Assembly (NCBI GenBank): GCA_028686145.1
Contig: JAQUCQ010000002.1
Span: 1 to 36,116, forward strand
Length of the DNA: 36,116 nucleotides
Reading direction: 5' to 3'
Source of the DNA: Desulfuromonadaceae bacterium
GTDB lineage: Bacteria > Desulfobacterota > Desulfuromonadia > Geobacterales > Pseudopelobacteraceae
Part shown: in pieces, positions 1 to 7,156 of the stretch
How the letters are laid out: each line of letters starts with the position of its first letter
How positions within the stretch are numbered: the first letter of the stretch is position 1
Translations under genes and position numbers: made by a program
Notes under the pieces: model-generated
What the model saw: only the letters and a program-made list of their open reading frames with translations
Databases searched by the model: none
What the model was told of the DNA's origin: nothing

Positions 1-656
1 TGATACCCGTGTTGCGAAAAATGCCGCACCTCAAGAGGATCAAAACCGCCTTCCGGGCCAATTGCAATAATAACTGAAGAAGGTTTCACTCCAACCGAAA
101 GTGCATCTTTCAGCGAATGCTCACGCTCTCCCTCCCAAAGTATCAGACGGAGTTCCTGACTCGTGTCATTTGCCGCTTCGACAGCGCTCGGCCTCCAGTC
201 CACCTCGGGGATATCAGGGCGTCCGCACTGCCTCGCAGCCTCCGTCACGATCCGCTTCCAGCGTTCAAGCTTATTGTTCTGCTGATCTTCTCGTATCTTA
301 GCCACTGAGCGGCGCCCCCCAAATATCCAGAAATTGTGAGCACCGAGTTCGGTTCCTTTCTGCAAAATCAAATCGATCTTATCCCCTTTTGGAAGCGCTT
401 GACAGATTGTAATACGTGGAGTAGCCGAATCTCTTTCACCAGCAAGACAGGAAGATATGATTTTTACAGCCACCCACTCCTTGGCTACCTGATTGATTGT
501 GCCAAAATATACTATCCCCTTCTCATCGGCCAATTGGACAGCATCACCCGTTCCCAACCGCAAAACACGAACCATATGATTATAAATGTCTCCATCAAAG
601 GAGGCATAGCCATCACGAATGGTTCTCGAATGTATCATAAAACGGCGCGTGCTCAT
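1..656 (-). CDS. rsmE: RsmE, 16S rRNA m3U1498 methyltransferase (partial, C-terminus outside window)
   Basis: Reading the minus strand from the ATG at 656 gives an open frame of 218 codons that runs off the window edge without a stop. The protein has the features of the SPOUT-class RsmE family, which methylates N3 of U1498 in 16S rRNA: an N-terminal PUA-like part (residues 1-70), the segment ALPKGDKIDLILQKGTELG (about 87-105), the RRSV stretch (115-118) and the cofactor-binding GPEGGF motif (200-205). Family members are about 245 residues, so only about 30 residues are missing. The start codon overlaps the prmA stop as ATGA, which implies translational coupling. prmA-rsmE adjacency is common in bacteria. 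Function is confident from the motifs. The segment HNFWIF before RRSV is less typical than the usual hydrophobic strand there. Confidence 0.93.
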   Translation of the reverse strand, partial: MSTRRFMIHSRTIRDGYASFDGDIYNHMVRVLRLGTGDAVQLADEKGIVYFGTINQVAKEWVAVKIISSCLAGERDSATPRITICQALPKGDKIDLILQKGTELGAHNFWIFGGRRSVAKIREDQQNNKLERWKRIVTEAARQCGRPDIPEVDWRPSAVEAANDTSQELRLILWEGEREHSLKDALSVGVKPSSVIIAIGPEGGFDPLEVRHFSQHGY

Positions 657-1582
657 GAACCGGCTTCGTTCCTGTACTGCATTGCTACCCATTCGCCTGA
701 ACAAACAGTCTGGCAGTAGTTCAACGGCTGGGAAGCAAATCCCTGACGAACTAATTGCTCTTTTTCCGCCAGAATTCCAGAGAGAATCAAGTACCCTCCT
801 GGAGACAACCGAGCAGTCAGGTACGGTGCCAGTCGCACTAACTCCTCTGCAAGAATATTCGCCAAAATAATATCAAAATTTTCAACAAGCGATTCAAGTG
901 GTGCGGTGCCGCATTCTATACGCTCTGAAAGTCCATTGAGCTCGAGGTTCTCATGTGCAACAGTAACCGCGTCAGGGTCAATATCAAGCGCAAGTATCCG
1001 TCCTGCGCCCAACAAGCTCGCTGCCATCGCAAGAATCCCCGAACCGGTACCAAGATCAAGCAATGACGGCTGCGATGTCTGATCGCATTGATCCATGGTC
1101 TGTTCTAATAACTCCAGACAGAGCCGCGTAGTTTCGTGTCCACCAGTACCAAATGCCATTCCCGGATCAATGCGCAAAACCAAATCACCTGGTAATTGCA
1201 TCGCTTCCTCCCATGTCGGGACAATCAGGAGACGTTTGCCAATCCGAAGCGGCTTGAAATGAACCTTCCAGCTACTACTCCAATCCTCCGAGTTAACAAC
1301 AGTTAGCGCAGGAGCACCAAAACAGGCAACTGGATGCCGCTTTGAAAGTTCTGATATGAACGCTTCAAGTTCCTGCATCTGCGGTTCAGGGTCATTATCA
1401 GCAGACAGATAGGCTTTAATCACAACGCGTACTGAATGAGGTATTTCGCTTATAGAAAATGCATCCACACACTTGTTATCAATACAGACACCGTTACCGG
1501 TTAAGCGTGTCATAAATTCAGCAACAACGTCAGCATACTCTTCAGGAACATCGCACGCAATTTCAAGCCATAAATCGATCAT
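653..1582 (-). CDS. prmA: PrmA, ribosomal protein L11 methyltransferase
   Basis: A 309-residue class I SAM-dependent methyltransferase that trimethylates ribosomal protein L11. The family signature DPGMAFGTGGHETT is at residues 139-152, and the SAM-binding loop LLDLGTGSGIL at 174-184 is followed by an acidic residue in LALDID (about 198-203). NIL, after the substrate loop, is near 242. The frame stays open upstream to 1780, but that extension crosses the terminator at 1761-1794 and has no family resemblance. I therefore take the ATG at 1582, which has GCAGGA about 7 bases upstream and gives the usual family length. Its TGA overlaps the rsmE ATG by 4 bases. It is probably transcribed from a promoter between 1583 and 1760, though I see no strong sigma70 match there. 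Confidence 0.95.
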   Translation of the reverse strand: MIDLWLEIACDVPEEYADVVAEFMTRLTGNGVCIDNKCVDAFSISEIPHSVRVVIKAYLSADNDPEPQMQELEAFISELSKRHPVACFGAPALTVVNSEDWSSSWKVHFKPLRIGKRLLIVPTWEEAMQLPGDLVLRIDPGMAFGTGGHETTRLCLELLEQTMDQCDQTSQPSLLDLGTGSGILAMAASLLGAGRILALDIDPDAVTVAHENLELNGLSERIECGTAPLESLVENFDIILANILAEELVRLAPYLTARLSPGGYLILSGILAEKEQLVRQGFASQPLNYCQTVCSGEWVAMQYRNEAGS

Positions 1583-1760
1583 GTAAAATCCTGCAGAGAA
1601 AATGGAGTAACTACCGAGGAAAAGTAGCAGAAGCACCCACCCCTGACAATAAAAAAACATCTCTACTTTTGGCTTCAACAACACAAACGCCGTAGAGGAG
1701 ATGATATGACGAGGTACTTTCTCTTTATTTCCGTCTGAATCCTTCCGGGTGTACACAAAT

Positions 1761-1794
1761 AAAAAGCCGCCCGATAACAATCGGACGGCTTTTT
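1761..1794 (-). terminator. Intrinsic terminator after the octaheme cytochrome gene
   Basis: An inverted repeat with arms AAAAAGCCGCCCGAT and ATCGGACGGCTTTTT (one mismatch) around a 4-base loop. The A-run on one side and T-run on the other mean it could work in both directions. It lies 21 bases past the stop of the cytochrome gene and about 180 bases before prmA, so it separates those two minus-strand units. Confidence 0.88.
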
Positions 1795-1815
1795 ATTACG
1801 TAAGGATACTACGTG

Positions 1816-3300
1816 TTATTTCTTCTTTTTTGCAGACTTCTTAGGAGCTACTGCTGCGCGACCACCATATTGCATTGGATCGCCTTTATAGCCAAGTGCA
1901 GTCCAGTTCATTCGTGTACCACCCATATGGCATTCGCCACATTGCAGGGCATCTTCCTTCGGAGAAACCTCATGTTGAGCGCTTATATAGGAAACCGTAT
2001 TAACAAACTGGTATTTACCGCTGTATGGAAGACCTTCCGGGCTCTTGGCACCGTTTACAAGAGCTTTTTCCCAGTCGTAGTTAACCCACAACTCCTTGTA
2101 CTGCTGGAAGGTGCTCAGGTATTTGAACTTGCTGTCCATTGGCTGGGTACCGGTAAAACGCTTATACGGATAGATTTTAGCGGTCTTATCCTTGATGTCG
2201 CCAAGTGGTCTCGTCATTATGACCGGCTTGGAGGGATCCTTAATCTTGTCGCCCAACATGTATCGGTCGATTTTGCCGTTATACCATTCATAGTCCGGCA
2301 CAACATTCATGCCCCACTTGAAGGTACCCTTTTTCTTGGCAAATGTTTCTTTGTCGAATTCTTCTTGTGGTTCAATATCTTTACCGACATCGGACCATTT
2401 CCACATCATCTTGGTGGCCTGGCCTTTTGCAAAAACAGGGATGTGGCAGGTCTGACAGGCCACGGAGGTCAGGTGATTATTCAGGATATTCTTGTTTTTA
2501 GACTTCTGGTGAGGAGCCTTGGCACCACTATGGCAATCTTCACAGGTCACTCGGGCATCGTAATGCGCCATCTGACTGGAAGCCCCTGCAATCCGGTGCT
2601 CTTTGGTTTTGTGGCAGTCCTGACACATCATTTCTTGGCCACCTTTTACCTTCTTGGCCATATGGACATCCTGCTTCTTATCAGCAAACAACAGGGTGGA
2701 ATCCAGCCCGGCATGCTTGACCGCATCACCACCACCACCGTAGAAGTGGCAATAGCCACAGTTTACCAAGTTTGGCCTGCCCACGCTCTGAGCAGCAAGT
2801 TCGAGATTCATAGAACCTTTAAGAATGGCCTGCATGTTAACGTCACACCCAACTGCAGCGCGATCATAGTTCCCTTTAAGTGCATGACAAACGAGACAAT
2901 CAATACGGGTCTTGTCAGTAAAATCAAAATTATTGGAGCGGGTCCAGCCATAACCGGCATGGCATTTGTTGCAGGATTCATGTACTACGCCATCAGGCCC
3001 ATTAAAAGGTGTTGTACAGAAGCTATTGATCATGTTCTTCTTGCCATATGTTTTAGTGCTATTTTCCAGTCGTTTGACATGGTTTGGCGTACCAGCCCAC
3101 GTCCAGTGGGTTGTCTTCATGACCTCTTCTGCCTGTTTCTCGTGGCATTCAAGACAGACCTTCGTAACCGATTGACCATCCTTGAACGGACCCTTGACAA
3201 ATTCCGTGTGATCCGTAGCGGCAAACGCCTGCAACGAGACCAAAACCAGAGCAGCGGCCATCACTGCCACCATTCCTTTAACACCCCTCATACCCCTCAT
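1816..3300 (-). CDS. Octaheme c-type cytochrome, tetrathionate reductase (OTR) family
   Basis: A 494-residue secreted multihaem cytochrome. Eight CXXCH haem-binding motifs begin at Cys 49, 110, 135, 181, 226, 253, 282 and 454. The contexts DCLVCH, NCGYCHFYGGGGDAVKH, CEDCHSGAKAPH and VACQTCHIP are those of the octaheme tetrathionate reductase family, whose Shewanella member reduces tetrathionate, nitrite and hydroxylamine in vitro. The physiological substrate here cannot be read from sequence. A signal peptide covers residues 1-27 (basic start, hydrophobic core, AFA before the cut), so the protein is periplasmic. I place the start at the ATG at 3300, with AAGGAG 8 bases upstream. The longer frame to 3375 adds 25 residues before the signal peptide and is unlikely. 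The C-terminus is a lysine tail (KKSAKKKK). The gene stands alone between a terminator and its own promoter, so no dedicated quinol dehydrogenase is linked to it. Confidence 0.92.
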   Translation of the reverse strand: MRGMRGVKGMVAVMAAALVLVSLQAFAATDHTEFVKGPFKDGQSVTKVCLECHEKQAEEVMKTTHWTWAGTPNHVKRLENSTKTYGKKNMINSFCTTPFNGPDGVVHESCNKCHAGYGWTRSNNFDFTDKTRIDCLVCHALKGNYDRAAVGCDVNMQAILKGSMNLELAAQSVGRPNLVNCGYCHFYGGGGDAVKHAGLDSTLLFADKKQDVHMAKKVKGGQEMMCQDCHKTKEHRIAGASSQMAHYDARVTCEDCHSGAKAPHQKSKNKNILNNHLTSVACQTCHIPVFAKGQATKMMWKWSDVGKDIEPQEEFDKETFAKKKGTFKWGMNVVPDYEWYNGKIDRYMLGDKIKDPSKPVIMTRPLGDIKDKTAKIYPYKRFTGTQPMDSKFKYLSTFQQYKELWVNYDWEKALVNGAKSPEGLPYSGKYQFVNTVSYISAQHEVSPKEDALQCGECHMGGTRMNWTALGYKGDPMQYGGRAAVAPKKSAKKKK

Positions 3301-3361
3301 ACCCTTTTCTCCTTTTTGATGTCTTGCGTATTGTGAGCCCAATAACTGTTGCCAAACGCCA

Positions 3362-3410
3362 CTAGATATGGACAACGCTATATAAGAACATATCTAGATC
3401 TTAATGTCAA
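3362..3410 (-). promoter_or_regulatory. Promoter and candidate operator of the octaheme cytochrome gene
   Basis: On the minus strand a perfect -35 TTGACA (3410-3405) is followed after 17 bases by TCTTAT (3387-3382) as a possible -10. A perfect 9-bp inverted repeat, CTAGATATG and CATATCTAG (plus-strand 3362-3370 and 3389-3397, 18 bases apart), brackets the -10. A regulator bound there would be placed to block or alter transcription. The promoter call follows sigma70 consensus. The operator function is inferred only from symmetry and position. Confidence 0.55.
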
Positions 3411-3580
3411 CAATCTGCATCAAGCACATAAGACCGTTAGAGTCCGTTTTAACTGACATTTTTGGGCTGACCTGAGGATAGATTTCCCACTGCCTGGCAA
3501 TCAATCAGCAACCAGAGTTGCAACAGTCAAAAGTCATCACACTTTCTTGCCAATACCCTGCACCAGCCAAACTTAAAAAA

Positions 3581-3799
3581 TCAGGAAAATCGTCCAATAA
3601 AATCTTTGGCTAGTTTGTAGACCAGCAGAGCAAACGGCCACGCATGCCAAAACAGGTCAAAGATGTCGATGGGACGCTTAAGTGTACCATTTGCCAGCAT
3701 CCTGATTTTTTCAACTATATGCGGCTGAGGGAAAAATGGGGCAAAACCGAGAAGCAATGCAAGCGGAATGAGAAACCGGTATTCCAGCAGATCCTTCAT
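3581..3799 (-). CDS. Small membrane protein of unknown function (72 aa)
   Basis: A 72-residue protein preceded by GGAG 8 bases before the ATG at 3799. Residues about 7-24 (YRFLIPLALLLGFAPFF) form one membrane helix. The middle (VEKIRMLANGTL, RPIDIFDLFWHAWP) is conserved-looking, and a second hydrophobic stretch (WPFALLVYKLAKDF) follows near residue 54. It resembles short proteins with a PHLVEKLRM...DIFDLF pattern that I recall from Geobacter-type genomes, sometimes found near RND efflux genes. No such genes are near here, and I assign no function. It sits upstream of the cytochrome gene in the same direction, about 280 bases away. That gap includes the cytochrome's own promoter. Confidence 0.7.
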   Translation of the reverse strand: MKDLLEYRFLIPLALLLGFAPFFPQPHIVEKIRMLANGTLKRPIDIFDLFWHAWPFALLVYKLAKDFIGRFS

Positions 3800-4043
3800 A
3801 TATCCAACTCCAGAAACATTGGGATTCCAGTAAATTATTTTCAGATATGTGTATATACATCTAATCTAGCGAAGGCAACGTATAGAACACGAAGAAGGGG
3901 ACAAGCGGTGTGTCACTTGCCATTGTGCATCATTCCACGGCATTAATAATTCAAATGACGGGCGAAGCATTCTGGCCCCGCTGCAACAGAGACATGAAGC
4001 ATAAAAACCATGGGCGAAAAAATTTACACATAATCAAGCTGTT
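3800..4043 (-). promoter_or_regulatory. Intergenic stretch with a candidate promoter for the 72-aa membrane protein
   Basis: This gap holds no convincing gene. A possible sigma70 promoter for the downstream minus-strand gene is TTGCCT (3878-3873), a 17-base spacer and TATACA (3855-3850). The -10 lies inside the AT-rich dyad GTATATAC and next to CATATCT, a heptamer also present in the operator-like repeat of the cytochrome promoter. The rest, 3880-4043, shows no feature I can name. Confidence 0.35.
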
Positions 4044-4082
4044 ATACAATAAATGGGTGGGTCTGCAAGCAGCCCCACCCAT
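4044..4082 (-). terminator. Intrinsic terminator after the 98-aa secreted protein gene
   Basis: Arms ATGGGTGGGTCTGC and GCAGCCCCACCCAT (positions 4053-4082) pair over 14 bases with one mismatch around a 2-base centre. On the minus strand the stem is followed by TTTATTGTAT. It lies 22 bases past the stop of the secreted-protein gene and is unusually long for an intrinsic terminator. Confidence 0.8.
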
Positions 4083-4104
4083 AACATCACAGGCCTTGAA
4101 CCAA

Positions 4105-4401
4105 TCAGCAGCCTGCTGTCTTTTGAACTCTGATAATAACCTTGCTTGCATCGTCGAAGCGAATACGCAGCTCATCGCCAACACGAATTTTCTTGTCTTT
4201 CAGTTTCTCCATTGTGGAATCGTCACGCACCTGCAACACGACAATGGCATCTGTCTTACGATCCTTTAAGGTCATTTCAGCACTGCTGCCATGCATTTTA
4301 AGCGCAGATATCGTGCCGATCATCTTGCCTTGACCAGCAAATGCCACAGTAGCCCAGACAGACACCACAACCATTACAACCAGAACAACCAGTCTTTTCA
4401 T
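4105..4401 (-). CDS. Small secreted protein of unknown function (98 aa)
   Basis: The start is the ATG at 4401, with GGAGGAAAAC directly upstream. A longer frame to 4413 would bury this ribosome site inside the coding region. Residues 1-22 are a clear signal peptide (MKRL, then a valine-rich core, ending VAFA before GQG). The mature part, about 75 residues, alternates short beta-prone stretches rich in Lys/Asp (AEMTLKDRKTDAIVVLQV, GDELRIRFDDASKVIIRV) and ends in a cysteine. This suggests a small periplasmic beta-barrel or OB-like fold. I do not recognise the family. The gene is alone between its own promoter region and a strong terminator, so context gives no function. Confidence 0.7.
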   Translation of the reverse strand: MKRLVVLVVMVVVSVWATVAFAGQGKMIGTISALKMHGSSAEMTLKDRKTDAIVVLQVRDDSTMEKLKDKKIRVGDELRIRFDDASKVIIRVQKTAGC

Positions 4402-4447
4402 GTTTTCCTCCATGTGTACCGACTAAGGATAGGAATTTACTTTTGGG

Positions 4448-4477
4448 ACAGTACACCCCTGAACAAACCATCGTCAA
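4448..4477 (-). promoter_or_regulatory. Candidate promoter of the 98-aa secreted protein gene
   Basis: On the minus strand TTGACG (4477-4472) and TACTGT (4453-4448) are separated by 18 bases, about 46 bases upstream of the ATG. The -35 matches consensus at five of six positions, but the -10 is weak. Confidence 0.35.
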
Positions 4478-4547
4478 GGCGTTTTTTGCTGATTTTAAAG
4501 CGAATCACAAGGTTGCCAGAAAAACTAGTAACACAGCCTGGCTGCAA

Positions 4548-5822
4548 TCAGCATTCTGCGGAAACCATGTTGAAGCGCCACTTGTATGCATCAAGCTGTG
4601 CATCAAGAAGACTGCCCAAAGGGATATTCGTTGCTTCCACAAGTGATTGGACTTCACCAAAGTTAACATGTTCAAGTGTCTCGGCAAGCGCCAGCAGTTC
4701 GCCTATTTCGCCTCCACGATTAAGGAGCGCCTCCGTTACAGCATCGCTCATATTTAATTCCTGTAAGATTTGTTCCATGGATGTCTCAAAAAGGACATCC
4801 ATAAGTGACATGATGCCGGCCAGAAAAGATTCTTCAACCGCTTCGTTGTCTCGGGAGGTGCCATGACGCAACATAGTAAGATACTCCATGAAACGTCCTC
4901 GGACAGCTGCCATCTCAAGAAGCGGGTTATTTATACCCCCGCTCGCAGAGCAGGCGTATATCGCGAGTTGCGTCCAACGACGGAGTTTATCCAACCCAAG
5001 GATCATAATTGCGTGACGGAGATTTCTAATCTTCTCCCGCAAACCAACATTGACAGAGTTTACAAGTTTAATCAGGTTGTAGGACAAGTCAGGATAGGTG
5101 CGAAATACCGTTTCGATATCATCGAGATCCATATTTCCGCGCAGAGATTCAAGCAGTTTGAGCATGCCGATCTTTGAGGTGTCAGGAGCTTTCCTCTTGA
5201 GCACTATTGGACGGGCAAAAAAATAGCCTTGAAAGAGTTCAAAACCCAACTCTCGGCATTCCTCAAACTGTTCCATTGTTTCTACGCATTCTGCAAGGAG
5301 TATGACGGGGAATTGCTTCAGTTTCTGTACCATCTCGCGGCAACCTTCACTGGTCGTCTCAAGCAAATTTATTTTTATTATATCGATAAATTGGTAAAAT
5401 GCGGCATTTGTAGAGGAATACGTATGATCATCAAGGGCCAGTCGAAAGCCTTGAGCTTTAAGAGTGCGTGCCCGGGCCTCATTTATTTCGTTAAAGGGCA
5501 TCGTTTCAAGAAGTTCCAGCACAATATGTTCCCGGGGGAGAAGTTCTATCGTTTCCGACAGCAGCACGTCTTCGGTTATATTTATAAAACCAAGCGTATT
5601 CCCCAACACCTCATGCAGCCCAAAATTAGTAAGGGCACTTGAAATGACACTGGCACTGGCAAAGTTCTGGCTATCATAGGTACTTCTATTGCACTCAGAA
5701 GAACGGAAAAGGAGTTCATAACCCACAATTTCCTGCCTGACATCCAGTATCGGTTGCCTGCCAAGAAAAATTTCCTGCCTGCCTATTTTCTGATTCTGGG
5801 GTTCATTCAACTGTTCATCCAA
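4548..5822 (-). CDS. EAL-HDOD (YuxH-type) c-di-GMP-related signalling protein
   Basis: A 424-residue protein with an N-terminal EAL-type domain (about 15-205) and a C-terminal HDOD domain (about 210-410), the architecture of the YuxH family. EAL landmarks can be followed: E36 in YELLFR (ELL for EAL), N81, E103, D131-D132, K150, E178 in AECVET and Q198 in FQGYFFARP. Most metal-site residues are therefore present. Loop 6, normally DDFGTGYSS, is shortened to DDHTYSS, which usually goes with loss of phosphodiesterase activity, so a binding or scaffold role is more likely. The start appears to be TTG at 5822. An in-frame stop lies 12 bases upstream, no in-frame ATG precedes the domain, and the nearest ribosome site (AAAGGACG) is about 20 bases away. 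The gene is 60 bases downstream of the HD-GYP gene and probably shares its riboswitch-controlled transcript. Confidence 0.88.
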   Translation of the reverse strand: MDEQLNEPQNQKIGRQEIFLGRQPILDVRQEIVGYELLFRSSECNRSTYDSQNFASASVISSALTNFGLHEVLGNTLGFINITEDVLLSETIELLPREHIVLELLETMPFNEINEARARTLKAQGFRLALDDHTYSSTNAAFYQFIDIIKINLLETTSEGCREMVQKLKQFPVILLAECVETMEQFEECRELGFELFQGYFFARPIVLKRKAPDTSKIGMLKLLESLRGNMDLDDIETVFRTYPDLSYNLIKLVNSVNVGLREKIRNLRHAIMILGLDKLRRWTQLAIYACSASGGINNPLLEMAAVRGRFMEYLTMLRHGTSRDNEAVEESFLAGIMSLMDVLFETSMEQILQELNMSDAVTEALLNRGGEIGELLALAETLEHVNFGEVQSLVEATNIPLGSLLDAQLDAYKWRFNMVSAEC

Positions 5823-5882
5823 CTTTAATATTTTTATTTACGTCCTTTTTTTCAGAAACGGTAGAGTAACCTGCCGACTCTT

Positions 5883-6959
5883 CTATGTATAGTTGTATGC
5901 ACTCGTAGTACGAATTTGCTTAAAATTCGATTCAAGTTCGAGAAAAGCTGCTACGATTTCTGTATCAAACTGTTTTCCGCTTTCTTGGGCTATCATTTCT
6001 TTTACATGTTCATGGTCCAGAGCCTTCCGGTAACAACGATCAGAGCAGAGTGCATCATATACGTCAGCCAGAGCCATTATTCTGGCTGACAGTGGTATAT
6101 TCGTACCCGAAAGCCCATCCGGATACCCTTTTCCATCCCACCGTTCATGATGATAGAGAGCAATCTCGATCCCCATGCCAATAAATGAGTTGTCAGGATA
6201 GCGGTTATACACCGTCTGCATATTACTCCCGCCGATTACGGTGTGGGTTTTCATGATTTCAAACTCTGCTTCGGTAAGTTTACCAGGCTTAAGCAGAACT
6301 GAATCAGGGATTGCCACTTTGCCAATATCGTGCAGAGTCGAGGCATGATAGAGGCAATCAATATAATCAGGAGTGAGTTGCCCGGAATAGGAGCTGTTGG
6401 AGTTAAGATATTCTGCCAACTGACGACAATATTCCTGAACACGCTCAAGATGGGAACCGGTGTCTTCGTCCCGGTTTTCGGCAAGTTTTGCCATGGCAAA
6501 TATTGTCGCGTGCTGGGCTTTTGAAATTTCTAAGATCTTTTTTTCTACAACTTTTTGCAGTTCAATTGTTTCGGCCATTGAACGGAGATTAAGATGCACG
6601 TCAATTCTTGCAAGGACTTCCTGATAATGAAAGGGTTTGGTGATGTAATCAACGCCTCCTGCCTGAAAACCGCGAATGATATCTTCCTTCTGTGCCATGC
6701 CACTTAAGAAGACCACCGGCGCCTTAAGACCTCTTCGCTTTACCTCTCTACAGAGTTCATATCCGTTCATTTTTGGCATTGATATGTCGAGCAGAATCAA
6801 ATCCGGAGGATTTTCTTCCATAAAATTAAGGGCTTGAGTACCATCCTGAAAAGTTTTCGTTTCCCAATTTCTGGCATTAAAAATATTACTTAAGAGTTCA
6901 AGTATTACAGGTTCATCATCAATAATAATAATTTTCTGTTTGGTGATGAGTGCATCCAT
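5883..6959 (-). CDS. Response regulator with HD-GYP domain, predicted c-di-GMP phosphodiesterase
   Basis: A 358-residue two-domain protein. Residues 8-125 are a receiver domain with acidic pair D14-D15, phospho-acceptor D58 in LILLDISMP and K108 in ITKPF. A coiled linker (about 128-150) leads to an HD-GYP domain with ENRDEDTGSH (161-170), LHDIGK with the HD pair at 210-211, and HHERWDGKGYP (270-280), which contains the HD-partner GYP signature. HD-GYP enzymes hydrolyse c-di-GMP to pGpG or GMP, and some cleave 3',3'-cGAMP. The ATG at 6959 is used, with AGAGG upstream. The longer frame to 7007 would run through the terminator hairpin in the leader. No partner histidine kinase is adjacent. Transcription must pass a GEMM-I aptamer and terminator, so expression is expected to follow a cyclic dinucleotide. 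The EAL-HDOD gene follows. Confidence 0.93.
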   Translation of the reverse strand: MDALITKQKIIIIDDEPVILELLSNIFNARNWETKTFQDGTQALNFMEENPPDLILLDISMPKMNGYELCREVKRRGLKAPVVFLSGMAQKEDIIRGFQAGGVDYITKPFHYQEVLARIDVHLNLRSMAETIELQKVVEKKILEISKAQHATIFAMAKLAENRDEDTGSHLERVQEYCRQLAEYLNSNSSYSGQLTPDYIDCLYHASTLHDIGKVAIPDSVLLKPGKLTEAEFEIMKTHTVIGGSNMQTVYNRYPDNSFIGMGIEIALYHHERWDGKGYPDGLSGTNIPLSARIMALADVYDALCSDRCYRKALDHEHVKEMIAQESGKQFDTEIVAAFLELESNFKQIRTTSAYNYT

Positions 6960-6984
6960 TTGTTTGGACCTCTGTAGCTCATAA

Positions 6985-7028
6985 GTTAAAAAACAAAAAA
7001 CCTGCATTTTTTGTGAAATGGCAGGTTT
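6985..7028 (-). terminator. Intrinsic terminator in the leader of the HD-GYP gene (riboswitch expression platform)
   Basis: On the minus strand AAACCTGC (7028-7021) pairs with GCAGGTTT (7005-6998). The inner bases ATTT and AAAT extend the stem. A U-rich tract TTTTTTGTTTTTT follows to 6985. It lies between the aptamer and the ATG at 6959, the placement expected of a transcription-terminating riboswitch. Confidence 0.88.
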
Positions 7029-7064
7029 ATCGGATATTTTATGTAGTTAATATCCAGTGCATCT

Positions 7065-7142
7065 GTTCGACAACCCCTCTTCCCGTTCTGGGCAGGTAGC
7101 TTTGCGTCATCCGGTTCCCCGAATTTTGCCATTTCGTGATAT
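7065..7142 (-). promoter_or_regulatory. GEMM-I (cyclic-di-GMP class I) riboswitch aptamer
   Basis: The minus-strand RNA reads, in order: UCACGAAAUGGCAAA; a 6-bp hairpin AUUCGG-GGAA-CCGGAU closed by a GNRA tetraloop (7124-7109); the highly conserved GACGCAAAGC (7108-7099); a second, short stem (about 7098-7078); and a 3' strand GGGGUUGUCGA (7077-7067). This matches the Vibrio cholerae Vc2 aptamer element by element: UCACG, GGCAAA, GNRA-capped stem, GACGCAAAGC, GGGGUU..CGA. In Vc2 the tetraloop docks into the second stem and the ligand sits between the two. The G before CAAA, equivalent to G20, is the c-di-GMP type; cGAMP-type GEMM-Ib aptamers have A there. A promoter lies just upstream and a terminator just downstream, before an HD-GYP gene. 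No covariance-model search was run. Confidence 0.87.
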
Positions 7143-7156
7143 ATTTAATTCTGTTA

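Noticed and set aside
1583-1780. N-terminal extension of PrmA by 66 codons
   Set aside because: It runs through an intrinsic terminator and does not resemble PrmA. The ATG at 1582 has a ribosome site and gives normal length.
1813-3336. 507-codon plus-strand frame opposite the octaheme cytochrome
   Set aside because: It is a shadow of the cytochrome gene, which has eight haem motifs and a signal peptide. The opposite frame matches nothing.
3951-4184. 77-codon minus-strand frame overlapping the secreted-protein gene
   Set aside because: It crosses the long terminator hairpin and has no ribosome site.
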